Origin: an uncultured Bacilli bacterium
GTDB lineage: Bacteria > Bacillota_I > Bacilli_A > RF39 > UBA660
DNA: 64,000 nt
Direction: 5' to 3'
NCBI GenBank assembly: GCA_944350495.1
Contig: CALVOZ010000002.1
Location: forward strand, 73,421 to 137,420
Shown here: positions 8,221 to 15,537 of the stretch, piece after piece
Numbering within the stretch: the stretch's first letter is position 1
Layout: each line of letters opens with the position of its first letter
Position numbers and translations under genes: made by a program
Notes under the pieces: model-generated
What the model saw: only the letters and a program-made list of their open reading frames with translations
Told to the model about the DNA's origin: nothing
Databases searched by the model: none

Positions 8221-8751
8221 TATTGAATTAATATATTTTTCTAATTCTAACCAATTACTTACTCTATTAAAATTAGTTTTAATTTTTTGATTTTGTAACG
8301 AGGTAAATAATAATGTCTTAATTCCTATATCTGCAACCCTATCTAAAACATTAATAGAGTCATCAACCATAATGTCAATATTTTGTTTCTTACAAACTTC
8401 TTCTTTATATTTTTGTCTATAAAAAATTTGGTCATAATTAACTTTATTTTCTTTTAAATATTTAGTAGTTGCTTCTTCAATTGTTCCAAAACTATATCCA
8501 CGAGTTGTAATAATTATTATCTCGTGTCCTTGACTGCGCAATCTATCAATTACTTCCTGAACATTGTCCTTAACTTTATATTTTAATATCATCTCAGGTA
8601 GTTTTTGTTTATAAAAGTTTGTAATTTCTATATTATCAGCTGAGGCTAAAATTGGGACCGCATCTTCTACTTTGAAATATTCTTTCATATATTCTAATAT
8701 TACTTCCGTAGAATTTGTAATTGTATCATCTATATCTAACCCTATTTTCAT
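8215..8751 (-). CDS. HAD-family 5'(3')-deoxyribonucleotidase-like protein (NT5C type)
   Basis: A 178-residue HAD hydrolase of the NT5C/YorS-like family. The catalytic motif I DIDDT is at residues 6-10, motif II Thr is in IIITTRG near 97-103, and motif III/IV is the IMVDDSINVL segment near 130. The family dephosphorylates deoxynucleoside monophosphates or related small phosphates in the cytoplasm. It starts seven bases after the metallophosphoesterase stop with an AGAGG site between, so the two phosphatase genes form one operon. The substrate is not fixed by sequence. Confidence 0.82.
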   Translation of the reverse strand: MKIGLDIDDTITNSTEVILEYMKEYFKVEDAVPILASADNIEITNFYKQKLPEMILKYKVKDNVQEVIDRLRSQGHEIIIITTRGYSFGTIEEATTKYLKENKVNYDQIFYRQKYKEEVCKKQNIDIMVDDSINVLDRVADIGIKTLLFTSLQNQKIKTNFNRVSNWLELEKYINSIK

Positions 8752-8758
8752 AAAGCCT

Positions 8759-9736
8759 CTATTTCATATATTTATATGTTGATTCTCTTTTATATTGTTT
8801 AGTTTTTCCTATTGGTTCACCAGTAACATCAACAATATCTATATGCATTGGAAAAAACTTATTAAACGGCTGTAATATCTTTTTTGCACTTCCATGTATT
8901 TTAGTAATTCCTCCACTAATAATACATAGTGATCCATAACTCGTTTTAATCACACCACGTGAAAATGCTGGAAATAAACTTCTTTGAGGAGAAATAAATC
9001 CTAAGTTACCAGGAATAATTTCATCTAGTATAGGGGGAACACAACCTTCATGCATATGACCAGATAAAATGTGATCAAAACCACGTAATTGGTATGCAAC
9101 ATTAGGGTCATTAACTTGTTGGGGTGAATGAAATAATACAGCTGAATATTTGTTATTCGGATTTTCTAAATAACTATCCAATATTTCCTGATGGTAAAAT
9201 AGATCTTCCACTAACACACCCAGGTCTTCATCTGCCCTATCCTTTGAAGCCATACTGTAACTAGGCAAATCATATTTAGCTGTATAATAATAGCTAGGTA
9301 AAGTATAGCCAAGAAATCTAACTCTATCATCTTCATAAGCAGCATTATTTAAAACATGAACATTAGGTAGTTGTGCTACTTCATCCCAAAAATTTTTTCT
9401 AAAATCAAAGCTACTTTGACCATTTTCATCATAATATCTCTGATCATGATCAGCTAAACTAAGCATTGTTGGTGCAATAAAACCACTGTATGTCAATAAA
9501 TCTAAAAATTCTTGCTTTCTAGTTTGGTCATCAATAACATTTGTACTATCTATATTATCTCCTAATAGGCAAATATAATCAGGGTGATATTCACCTACTA
9601 AATTAAATACTCTTTTAATTTTTTCTAATTTCATGGCTTTATCAATATGCATATCAGAAATACCAGCAACTCTTAAGGTCCCATTTAAGTTTGGTATATA
9701 AGTTGTTGTATGATTCACTTTAATTACTTTTTCCAT
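8759..9736 (-). CDS. calcineurin-like metallophosphoesterase with altered GNHD motif
   Basis: A 325-residue metallophosphoesterase. SDMH at residues 28-31 and GDN near 59 bind metal. The usual GNHD is replaced by LADHD near 98-101, followed by a late His (LFHSPQQ) and GHMHEG. The loss of the Asn ligand in GNHD is unusual but the His and Asp remain. No signal peptide or membrane anchor is visible, unlike YkuE-type proteins acting on lipids at the membrane. GAAGGAGTGATATA precedes the ATG. It leads a two-gene operon with the NT5C-like phosphatase. Confidence 0.82.
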   Translation of the reverse strand: MEKVIKVNHTTTYIPNLNGTLRVAGISDMHIDKAMKLEKIKRVFNLVGEYHPDYICLLGDNIDSTNVIDDQTRKQEFLDLLTYSGFIAPTMLSLADHDQRYYDENGQSSFDFRKNFWDEVAQLPNVHVLNNAAYEDDRVRFLGYTLPSYYYTAKYDLPSYSMASKDRADEDLGVLVEDLFYHQEILDSYLENPNNKYSAVLFHSPQQVNDPNVAYQLRGFDHILSGHMHEGCVPPILDEIIPGNLGFISPQRSLFPAFSRGVIKTSYGSLCIISGGITKIHGSAKKILQPFNKFFPMHIDIVDVTGEPIGKTKQYKRESTYKYMK

Positions 9737-9848
9737 TATATCACTCCTTCAGGTTAATATATTATATCATAAAATGTATATTTTTTTTACTTATATTGAG
9801 TTCTGTCCTTATTTTATGATATATTATCATTGAAGGTATGGTGATGAT

Positions 9849-11072
9849 ATGGATCAAATATTAGTTGATGCTTTAAAAAAAGAAAAGAAAAGACAAAATC
9901 AAAATATCGAACTTATAGCAAGTGAAAACTATGTTTCTAAAGATGTTTTAAAATTGCAAGGTAGTATTTTGACAAATAAATATGCTGAAGGATATTCTGG
10001 AAAAAGATATTATGGTGGTTGTGAATATATTGATTTATTCGAAACAACCGCTATTGAATATTTAAAAAGATTATTTGGATGTAAATTTGCCAATGTTCAA
10101 CCTCACAGTGGTTCAAGTGCTAATATGGCAGTTTATCGTGCGCTTTTAAACCACGGAGATAAAGTTATGGGAATGAATTTATCTAATGGTGGCCATTTAA
10201 CACATGGTCATCCAATGTCATTTAGTGGACAAGATTATAAAATAGTTTCTTACGATGTCAATTATGAAACAGAATTAATTGATTACGATGAATTAGAGCG
10301 TATAGCACTTATAGAAAAACCCAAAATGATTATTGCCGGTGCTTCAGCCTACTCTAGAATCATTAACTTTAAACGATTTAGAGAAATTGCTGATAAATGT
10401 GGCGCATATTTAATGGTTGATATGGCACATATTGCCGGATTAGTTGCCGCTGGATTACATCCAAATCCAGTTGAATATGCAGATGTAGTTACTTCAACTA
10501 CACATAAAACATTAAGAGGTCCACGTGGTGGTATTATCCTAACAAACAATGAAGATTTGGCTAAAAAAATTGATAAAATGGTTTTTCCAGGTATTCAAGG
10601 AGGACCATTAATGCACGTAATAGGTGCTAAAGCACAATGCTTTTATGAAGCACTACAACCAGAATTTAAAGAATATGCTAAAAAAGTAATTAAAAATACT
10701 CAAGCTTTAGCAACCTCTTTACAAAAAGAAGGATTTAAAGTAATTTCCGGTGGGACTGACAATCACTGTTTCTTACTTAACGTAAAAAGTGGTTGTGGAT
10801 TAACCGGAAAACAAGCAGAAAAAATTCTCGATGAAGTACATATAACAGTAAATAAAAATACTATTCCAAATGACGATGAAAAGCCATTTGTAACTAGCGG
10901 AATAAGACTAGGCGGGGCAGCAATGACCACCCGTGGATTAAATGAAAAAGATTTTGAACAAATTGGCAAATGGATTGCTACTGCATTAAATAATCATAAT
11001 AATAAAAAAGTTTTAAAAGAAATAAGTAAAGCAGTAACTAATTTAACAAAAAAATATCCAATTAATCAATAG
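9849..11072 (+). CDS. glyA: serine hydroxymethyltransferase
   Basis: A 407-residue PLP enzyme interconverting serine + THF with glycine + 5,10-methylene-THF; the main entry into one-carbon metabolism. The PLP Schiff-base lysine is K220 in [21 protein letters not shown] at residues 21-28 and the GKRYYGG segment are diagnostic. The length matches the family. GGTGATG lies just before the ATG, and a TATATT -10 with TTGAGT -35 about 18 bp further upstream is plausible. It ends in TAG. The one-carbon partner fhs is encoded at 27.9 kb. It is followed not by a terminator but by a manganese riboswitch directed at other DNA. Confidence 0.97.
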   Translation: MDQILVDALKKEKKRQNQNIELIASENYVSKDVLKLQGSILTNKYAEGYSGKRYYGGCEYIDLFETTAIEYLKRLFGCKFANVQPHSGSSANMAVYRALLNHGDKVMGMNLSNGGHLTHGHPMSFSGQDYKIVSYDVNYETELIDYDELERIALIEKPKMIIAGASAYSRIINFKRFREIADKCGAYLMVDMAHIAGLVAAGLHPNPVEYADVVTSTTHKTLRGPRGGIILTNNEDLAKKIDKMVFPGIQGGPLMHVIGAKAQCFYEALQPEFKEYAKKVIKNTQALATSLQKEGFKVISGGTDNHCFLLNVKSGCGLTGKQAEKILDEVHITVNKNTIPNDDEKPFVTSGIRLGGAAMTTRGLNEKDFEQIGKWIATALNNHNNKKVLKEISKAVTNLTKKYPINQ

Positions 11073-11115
11073 TTAATTATAATTTAACAAAAAGTATTTT
11101 TTGTAGTAACACATG

Positions 11116-11223
11116 CCCGTTGAAAGGGAGTAGTTCTCATTCTTTGGAATGTTCTAATCCGTCAACCAATGACAACATTCGGATTAGTGAATATTTAATA
11201 AATATCGAACAAGACTTTCTCAC
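11116..11223 (+). ncRNA. yybP-ykoY (Mn2+) riboswitch aptamer
   Basis: P1 forms from GAAAG (11122-11126) with CTTTC (11215-11219). The 5' strand is followed by the conserved GGAGTAG and the 3' strand is preceded by the conserved AAGAC-type segment. An internal P3-like stem CTAATCCG / CGGATTAG brackets CAAC/ACAAC loop sequences. These are the hallmarks of the yybP-ykoY family, an Mn2+ sensor that usually turns on Mn exporters (TerC, MntP, P-type ATPases). The 3' half of P1 is also part of the terminator at 11210-11246, giving an ON-switch arrangement. No such exporter follows. Confidence 0.75.
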
Positions 11224-11246
11224 TGTATGTGAGCGTCTTGTTTTTA
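11210..11246 (+). terminator. riboswitch expression-platform terminator
   Basis: Stem CAAGAC + CTCAC / GTGAG + GTCTTG with TGTAT loop and five T. It uses the CTTTC needed for aptamer P1, so aptamer folding and termination are mutually exclusive. Confidence 0.75.
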
Positions 11247-11370
11247 TATCCAAACAACCAGAAAGGAATTATTAAAAAATAAATATAAAACTTCTATTAA
11301 AGTGGAAAGAATTATATGAAATAAAACAAGCTATCTTAACTTCAAAGAGAGGTAGATTATACATAAATAA

Positions 11371-11643
11371 ATAAGTAGCTATGTCGAATATTTGGCACTT
11401 AGAGACCAGCCTGGCGATAATGAATCTGATTTATCTTTTTGCGTAGTTAAAAGAGTAATTGAGGAACATAGTGGTGCAACAGCAGTAAGAGCGTATGAAT
11501 TTCTAAGTTTTAAAGAATTAATTAACTATTATCAAAAAAATAGAGCTGCTATTGATTTAGAAATAGCAGCCGCACAATTAAACCAAGGTAAATCAATTGC
11601 AACAGAATTAGCTGAAAAAGAAAAAACTCCGTATCAATTATAA
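11371..11643 (+). pseudogene. unidentified ORF, probable 3' remnant downstream of the Mn riboswitch
   Basis: An open frame of 90 codons without a credible start: TTG at 11392 has no SD and the frame is open back to a TAA at 11368. Its base use (GCA, GCC, GTA-rich, less AT than around it) and Ala/Glu-rich helical C-terminus look like real protein. It does not resemble any Mn exporter I know. A CTTTCAATTGAAAG hairpin with T run follows at about 11670-11695. It is most simply the 3' end of a gene whose 5' end has decayed. I do not recognise the family. Confidence 0.35.
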
Positions 11644-11841
11644 AATATGAGTAATATTATCTTTACAAAAAAACTTTCAATTGAAAGTTTTTTATTTTAA
11701 TTATATCTTTGCCAATTTTCCTACGTGAATTTCAATATATTTATCATAAAAATTATCTCTTTGTCTCTAACAAAATTCAATTCAACTATCAAATGATTAT
11801 TCTTTTAAATAATCTCTACTTAACAATAAAAAGAAAGTGTA

Positions 11842-11968
11842 TCATGGTAAATTATATGCTAAAATTTTATCATCAAAAAAAGCGAATAGCATCGTCACTA
11901 CTTAAGTTAATAAGAATATCTTTTTCAGCAATAGCACACATACTTAAAAATAATACAGTTCTACACAT
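11842..11968 (-). pseudogene. possible frameshifted coding remnant
   Basis: On the minus strand a 31-codon frame from ATG 11968 ends at 11873 in a T7 run. A one-base shift there extends it about ten sensible residues to 11842. It is too short to identify. Apart from this and the hairpin near 11670-11695, I see nothing else in 11644-12039; the plus-strand frame at 11709-11990 has no SD and looks random. Confidence 0.2.
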
Positions 11969-12039
11969 TTTTTACATTAAAATCACATAATTCAAAGAAC
12001 AGCTTCTTGTGCAGTAATACTATTATTTATTACTCGTTC

Positions 12040-12284
12040 TCACATACTTGTATATTTTACATCAAATACATTAGTATACATAATTGTTAAATCGTCTATT
12101 ACATTATGAAAAGTACCTTTTAAATTTTTATATTCAGCATTTATTTTTTTACATATTTCATTATATCTTTTTCTAACTATTCATTTTTAGATAAATCTGG
12201 ATGATATTTTTTCATAAAAAATAAATATTTTGTTCTTAATTCATTTTCACTTGTAATATCACTAAAAAACTTTGATATTAACAC
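12040..12284 (-). pseudogene. J-domain (DnaJ-like) protein fragment with internal TAG
   Basis: Translation on the minus strand gives a J-domain-like segment: helix II with the hallmark KKYHPDLSKNE (HPD tripeptide), then a TAG at 12177-12179. In the same frame follows LEKDIMKYVKKINAEYKNLK, matching J-domain helices III-IV (INAEY). The frame stays open to a TGA at 12040. No ATG with an SD is visible; GTG at 12284 is only the first in-frame start. The upstream region is occupied by the tRNA terminator. I read it as a recently inactivated short J-protein gene; TAG may replace a CAG Gln codon. Confidence 0.55.
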
Positions 12285-12299
12285 ATCTCTTTTACATAA

Positions 12300-12326
12300 A
12301 AAAAATGTTGAATAAATCAACATTAA
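12300..12326 (-). terminator. terminator of the tRNA-Arg/tRNA-Pro unit
   Basis: Stem AATGTTGA / TTCAACATT with TTTA loop and eight T on the minus strand, 10 bp after the CCA end of tRNA-Pro. Confidence 0.8.
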
Positions 12327-12335
12327 TAATTTAAG

Positions 12336-12413
12336 ATGGTCGGGAAAACAGGATTTGAACCTGCAACCCCTTGGTCCCAAACCAAGTGCTCTACCAAGTT
12401 GAGCCATTTCCCG
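12336..12413 (-). tRNA. tRNA-Pro(TGG)
   Basis: Acceptor CGGGAAA/TTTCCCG, anticodon stem CTTGG/CCAAG with loop TTTGGGA (anticodon TGG), T arm CAGG-TTCAAAT-CCTG, encoded CCA. Second gene of the unit transcribed from 12553. Confidence 0.95.
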
Positions 12414-12425
12414 ATAATAATAAAG

Positions 12426-12502
12426 TGGTGCGCCCAAGAGGAGTTGAACCCCTAACCTTTTGATCCGTAGTCAAACGCTCTATCCAATTGAGCTATGAGC
12501 GC
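12426..12502 (-). tRNA. tRNA-Arg(ACG)
   Basis: Acceptor GCGCTCA, anticodon stem TTTGA/TCAAA with loop CTACGGA (anticodon ACG, normally modified to ICG), encoded CCA. First gene of the unit with tRNA-Pro. Confidence 0.95.
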
Positions 12503-12524
12503 ATCAAGTTCAAATACATGATTA

Positions 12525-12553
12525 ATTATAGCACGTCTTTTTTAAAAAGACAA
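12525..12553 (-). promoter_or_regulatory. promoter of the tRNA-Arg/tRNA-Pro unit
   Basis: TTGTCT at 12553-12548, 17-bp spacer, TATAAT at 12530-12525, 22 nt before the tRNA-Arg 5' end. Confidence 0.75.
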
Positions 12554-12583
12554 GTATTTTTTTAAATATTTTATTTTTATTAT

Positions 12584-12610
12584 AAAAAAAGTAGACTATT
12601 GTCTACTTTT
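12584..12610 (-). terminator. Rho-independent terminator
   Basis: Stem AAAAGTAGAC / GTCTACTTTT plus T run, overlapping the stop of the zinc-ribbon protein gene. Confidence 0.85.
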
Positions 12611-13646
12611 ATCTTGCAACTTCAAATGTTTCTTTAAACTTAACAAAATCTAAGCCTTCTGGAATAGCACTATCATAACCACTATTAATGGTTGATGCTA
12701 ATATATCACCAATAACTTTTAAAGAAACATCATCATAAGTTCCCAATTCATTAGTATATAAAATGCCATATACTTTTGTACCACTTGCCTTAGCATAAGC
12801 CACTAAAATATTTTTACTTCCCATAAGTACTTCAGAAGTAATAAAGCTAACCCCACTTACCTCTTGTTCAGAAAATGTCTCACTTTCATAGCCCATATTT
12901 TCATAATAACTTGCAAGTTGTGATTTATTACTAACTAAAGTATTATATGTACCATTTTCAATTGTAATAACAGCTGACCAAGTATTTTCTTTATCCCTTA
13001 AAACCAAATTTTCATCTTCAACACTACCAATTACACCTTCTGGTAAAAAGAAATCAAACCCTTCATAATTATATTTTGTAGCATTTTTACTTTTATCGTT
13101 TTCCTTAGAGTTATTTTTATTAAAGCCACTTAATAAGAAGAAAGTCATTACAGCTATTCCAATAATTGAAACAACTAATATCGTTGATGTAATAATTCTA
13201 TTGAATTTTTTTTCTTTTTCTTCCGGTGTCAATTCAACTGTAGCCTCTTTTGGTTTTTTTTCTTTTTTCTTATTTTCTTCAACAGGTTGAGTTATTTGTT
13301 GACCAGGTGTTTCAACAACATGTTGAACTATTACTGATGGTGCTTCCATTGTAGATTGTTGTTCCATTACTGGTGGAACTTCCATTGTAGGCGATTGTTC
13401 CATTACTGGTGGAACTTCCATTGTAGGCGATTGCTCCATTACTGGTGGAACTGCTATTGGAGATGGTTGCTCCATTACTGGTGGAATTGCAATTGTAGAC
13501 TGTTGTTCTATTACTGATGGTAATACTTGAGCATTAATTTTCATATTTATTTCATCACTAGTTGGATTATCTATAACTTCTCCACAGTTTTGACACATAT
13601 TCATACCTTGATTAATTGGTGTTCCACATTTTGGGCAAAACTTCAT
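12609..13646 (-). CDS. zinc-ribbon, repeat-containing single-pass membrane protein
   Basis: A 345-residue protein. An N-terminal zinc ribbon has two CxxC knuckles (C4/C7 and C18/C21). A 12-residue repeat (consensus VMEQSPTMEVPP) occurs five times at residues 45-104. A Lys/Glu-rich linker leads to one transmembrane helix at about 150-173, then a roughly 170-residue extracytoplasmic domain of unknown type. The architecture (zinc ribbon inside, sensor-like domain outside) is common in low-GC Gram-positive bacteria and usually of unknown role. GGGAGGT gives the start. The repeats at DNA level are nearly identical, so copy number may vary between strains. Confidence 0.75.
   Translation of the reverse strand: MKFCPKCGTPINQGMNMCQNCGEVIDNPTSDEINMKINAQVLPSVIEQQSTIAIPPVMEQPSPIAVPPVMEQSPTMEVPPVMEQSPTMEVPPVMEQQSTMEAPSVIVQHVVETPGQQITQPVEENKKKEKKPKEATVELTPEEKEKKFNRIITSTILVVSIIGIAVMTFFLLSGFNKNNSKENDKSKNATKYNYEGFDFFLPEGVIGSVEDENLVLRDKENTWSAVITIENGTYNTLVSNKSQLASYYENMGYESETFSEQEVSGVSFITSEVLMGSKNILVAYAKASGTKVYGILYTNELGTYDDVSLKVIGDILASTINSGYDSAIPEGLDFVKFKETFEVAR
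13335..13514 (-). repeat. 36-bp coding minisatellite, five units
   Basis: Five tandem 36-bp units encode a 12-residue Pro/Val/Met/Glu repeat in the zinc-ribbon protein. The central units are nearly identical in DNA; the outer ones have diverged. Confidence 0.9.
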
Positions 13647-13760
13647 ATGGATACCTCCCTTTTTATTCTATTATTATTCATATTATCATAATATCACAAA
13701 ATCAAAAAATTTAATAGTTTTTTAATAACAAAATATAAAATATACACTTTATTATGCAAT

Positions 13761-13787
13761 AAAAAATAGTGCCATATACACTATTTT
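13761..13787 (-). terminator. terminator of prs
   Basis: Stem AAATAGTG / CACTATTT and T run on the minus strand at the end of prs. Confidence 0.75.
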
Positions 13788-14875
13788 GTTTCTTTTAAAT
13801 GTTTTATTTTTTCAAATAACTCCTTCTTACCATTTAACATAGGTGACATCGGCTCATGAGCTATATGTGTCATTAATGCTTCTGCAAGAGTTCTTGAACA
13901 ATCTACTCGCCTAAACCATGGTTTTTTACGAACATAATCAGGTATATCTGTAAAATTTGAGCAATACACTCTCGTTAGCATACCTTCTTCATATGCCTTG
14001 TCAAAAGCTTCTACCCCTTCTGTAAAAAGTGCAAATGTTGCCATTACCCAAACATTTTTTGGCTTTTTACTTTTTAATTTCTTTAAAATATCAATGATAC
14101 TTCCTCCACTAGAAATCATATCATCAATAATTAAATATTCTCCATTTTTTACTTCTTTACCTAAATATACATGCTCAGCAATTGGGTTTTTACCATGTTC
14201 ATCTACTTTAGAATAATCCCTTCTTTTATAGAACATACCTATATCACAACCTAGCATACCTGAGTAAAATCTTGTTCGTCCCATTGCACCTTCATCTGGT
14301 GAGATTGCTAATAAATTATCATAATTTATTGTCTCATTAGTAATTAAATCTATTAACATTGGTTCGGTTGGAATTATATTATCAAACGCAGTTAGTGGAA
14401 TTGCTTGTCTTACATCAACATTATGAGCATCAAATGTTGTTATATTTTTTACATTCATATTAACTAATTCTTGAAGTGCGATTGCACAATCTAATGATTC
14501 ACGACCATTTCTTTTGTGCTGGCGACTTTCATAAAGAATTGTCTCAATTACATTTATTTCAGTTGCATTACCAGTTGATGCGCAAATAACCCTCTTTAAG
14601 TCTGAAAAATGCTCGTCTGGCATCTTAATTCTTTCAACACCATAGGCTTTATACTTAATTGAATGATTGCATACATCAGTAATAATATATAATCTTTTGC
14701 CACGAACTGAACTTACAAGTTCTCCTTTTCCTTCACCATTGCCAAATCTTGTTAATTTAGCACTGATAAAATTTTCTTCCTTAAAGTAATAATCACTCAT
14801 TAATTTTTCTTTAACTAATTTACCTAATTCTTCTACTGTATCCATAAATAATATTCTAATATTTTCTAATCCCAT
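13781..14875 (-). CDS. prs: ribose-phosphate pyrophosphokinase (long form)
   Basis: A 364-residue PRPP synthetase that makes 5-phosphoribosyl-1-pyrophosphate from ribose-5-phosphate and ATP, feeding nucleotide, His and Trp synthesis. The PRPP-binding loop LIIDDMISSGGSI is near residues 255-267. The flexible-loop Arg/Lys region includes ESRQHKRNGRES, and TTFDAHN supplies the metal-binding His. It is about 45 residues longer than classical Prs, with an N-terminal extension and an atypical C-terminal tail, and belongs to a divergent group found in some Firmicutes. ATG 14875 is preferred to GTG 14884 because GGTGA sits 6 bp before it. Its role as the only Prs is not known. Confidence 0.88.
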   Translation of the reverse strand: MGLENIRILFMDTVEELGKLVKEKLMSDYYFKEENFISAKLTRFGNGEGKGELVSSVRGKRLYIITDVCNHSIKYKAYGVERIKMPDEHFSDLKRVICASTGNATEINVIETILYESRQHKRNGRESLDCAIALQELVNMNVKNITTFDAHNVDVRQAIPLTAFDNIIPTEPMLIDLITNETINYDNLLAISPDEGAMGRTRFYSGMLGCDIGMFYKRRDYSKVDEHGKNPIAEHVYLGKEVKNGEYLIIDDMISSGGSIIDILKKLKSKKPKNVWVMATFALFTEGVEAFDKAYEEGMLTRVYCSNFTDIPDYVRKKPWFRRVDCSRTLAEALMTHIAHEPMSPMLNGKKELFEKIKHLKETK

Positions 14876-14895
14876 AATTTTCACCGTCCTAACAC

Positions 14896-14933
14896 TAAAA
14901 AAAGAGGTTAAGCCTTTACACTCTTAATCTCTT
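14896..14933 (-). terminator. terminator of the DUF1653 gene
   Basis: An 11-bp imperfect stem (AAGAGATTAAG with CTTAACCTCTT on the minus strand) and seven T, overlapping the 3' end of the CDS. Confidence 0.7.
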
Positions 14934-15153
14934 GTAATTCCATTCTATATTCCTGTTCAACATCAGGATATTTTTCACGATCTACCTTACTTAAAAACAT
15001 ATCATATGGTCTAGCATATAATATAGAATCGCCATATAAAGCACGATAAATAACTAATTTTTCTCCCGTTTCACTATGAGTTGCCACATCAACAACTAAA
15101 TATAAATCGCCTTTAAAATGTTTATAAATACCATTTATTTTTAACTCTCTCAT
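14908..15153 (-). CDS. DUF1653 small protein
   Basis: An 81-residue protein matching the DUF1653 family: Gly-x-Tyr-x-His-Phe-Lys-Gly-Asp-x-Tyr-x-Val near the N-terminus, [18 protein letters not shown] in the middle, and [12 protein letters not shown] in the C-terminal third. The fold is a small beta barrel with no assigned biochemical function. GGTGATAGT provides the start. It lies upstream of prs with its own terminator between, so it is probably monocistronic. Confidence 0.85.
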   Translation of the reverse strand: MRELKINGIYKHFKGDLYLVVDVATHSETGEKLVIYRALYGDSILYARPYDMFLSKVDREKYPDVEQEYRMELQEIKSVKA

Positions 15154-15215
15154 ACTATCACCATAATCATTATATCATATATATTTACAAAATTTACAAA
15201 TATATTTTCCTATTT

Positions 15216-15467
15216 CTATTTATGATATTTTTTACTCCATATTTTCCTAATTTCTGTCAAAGACATTGTAGATAAAATAAAACCTATGACAGGCACTAAA
15301 GAACTCAAATAAATATTATTTATTTTTGATGTTGTATAATTATAAACAATAACAACGAAATACGTTAAAATAGCTATACATAATCTTCTAACAAAACTGG
15401 TTTCCCAAGCTTTATCTTCTTCTACTCTTTTATTTCTTTCTTCAATATGTATAATTCTTTCTTCCAC
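15216..15467 (-). CDS. small two-helix membrane protein, unknown
   Basis: An 83-residue protein with a charged N-terminal third (Glu/Arg-rich, likely coiled) and two predicted transmembrane helices at about 28-45 and 52-70. The start is GTG with GGAGGTG upstream. No family is recognised beyond similarity to small uncharacterised membrane proteins with a charged N-terminus and SLTEIRKIW-like C-terminus. No operon partner is evident. Confidence 0.55.
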   Translation of the reverse strand: MEERIIHIEERNKRVEEDKAWETSFVRRLCIAILTYFVVIVYNYTTSKINNIYLSSLVPVIGFILSTMSLTEIRKIWSKKYHK

Positions 15468-15511
15468 AGTAACACCTCCTAAAAATACAAATAATATATT
15501 ATCATATATTT

Positions 15512-15537
15512 AAAAAAATAAAAAGAGCTATGCTCTT
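15512..15537 (-). terminator. terminator of the sigma/anti-sigma operon
   Basis: Stem AAGAGC / GCTCTT with a T-rich tail on the minus strand directly after the RsgI-like gene. Confidence 0.75.

Noticed and set aside
11709..11990. Plus-strand ORF of 93 codons
   Set aside because: No SD, random-looking composition, and overlaps a better minus-strand remnant.
12177..12437. Minus-strand ORF of 86 codons starting upstream of tRNA-Pro
   Set aside because: Its N-terminal half is the tRNA-Pro gene read as protein. Only the 3' part is coding-like, recorded as the J-domain remnant.
13335..13514. CRISPR-like tandem repeat
   Set aside because: Repeats are contiguous, in frame and coding, with no spacers.
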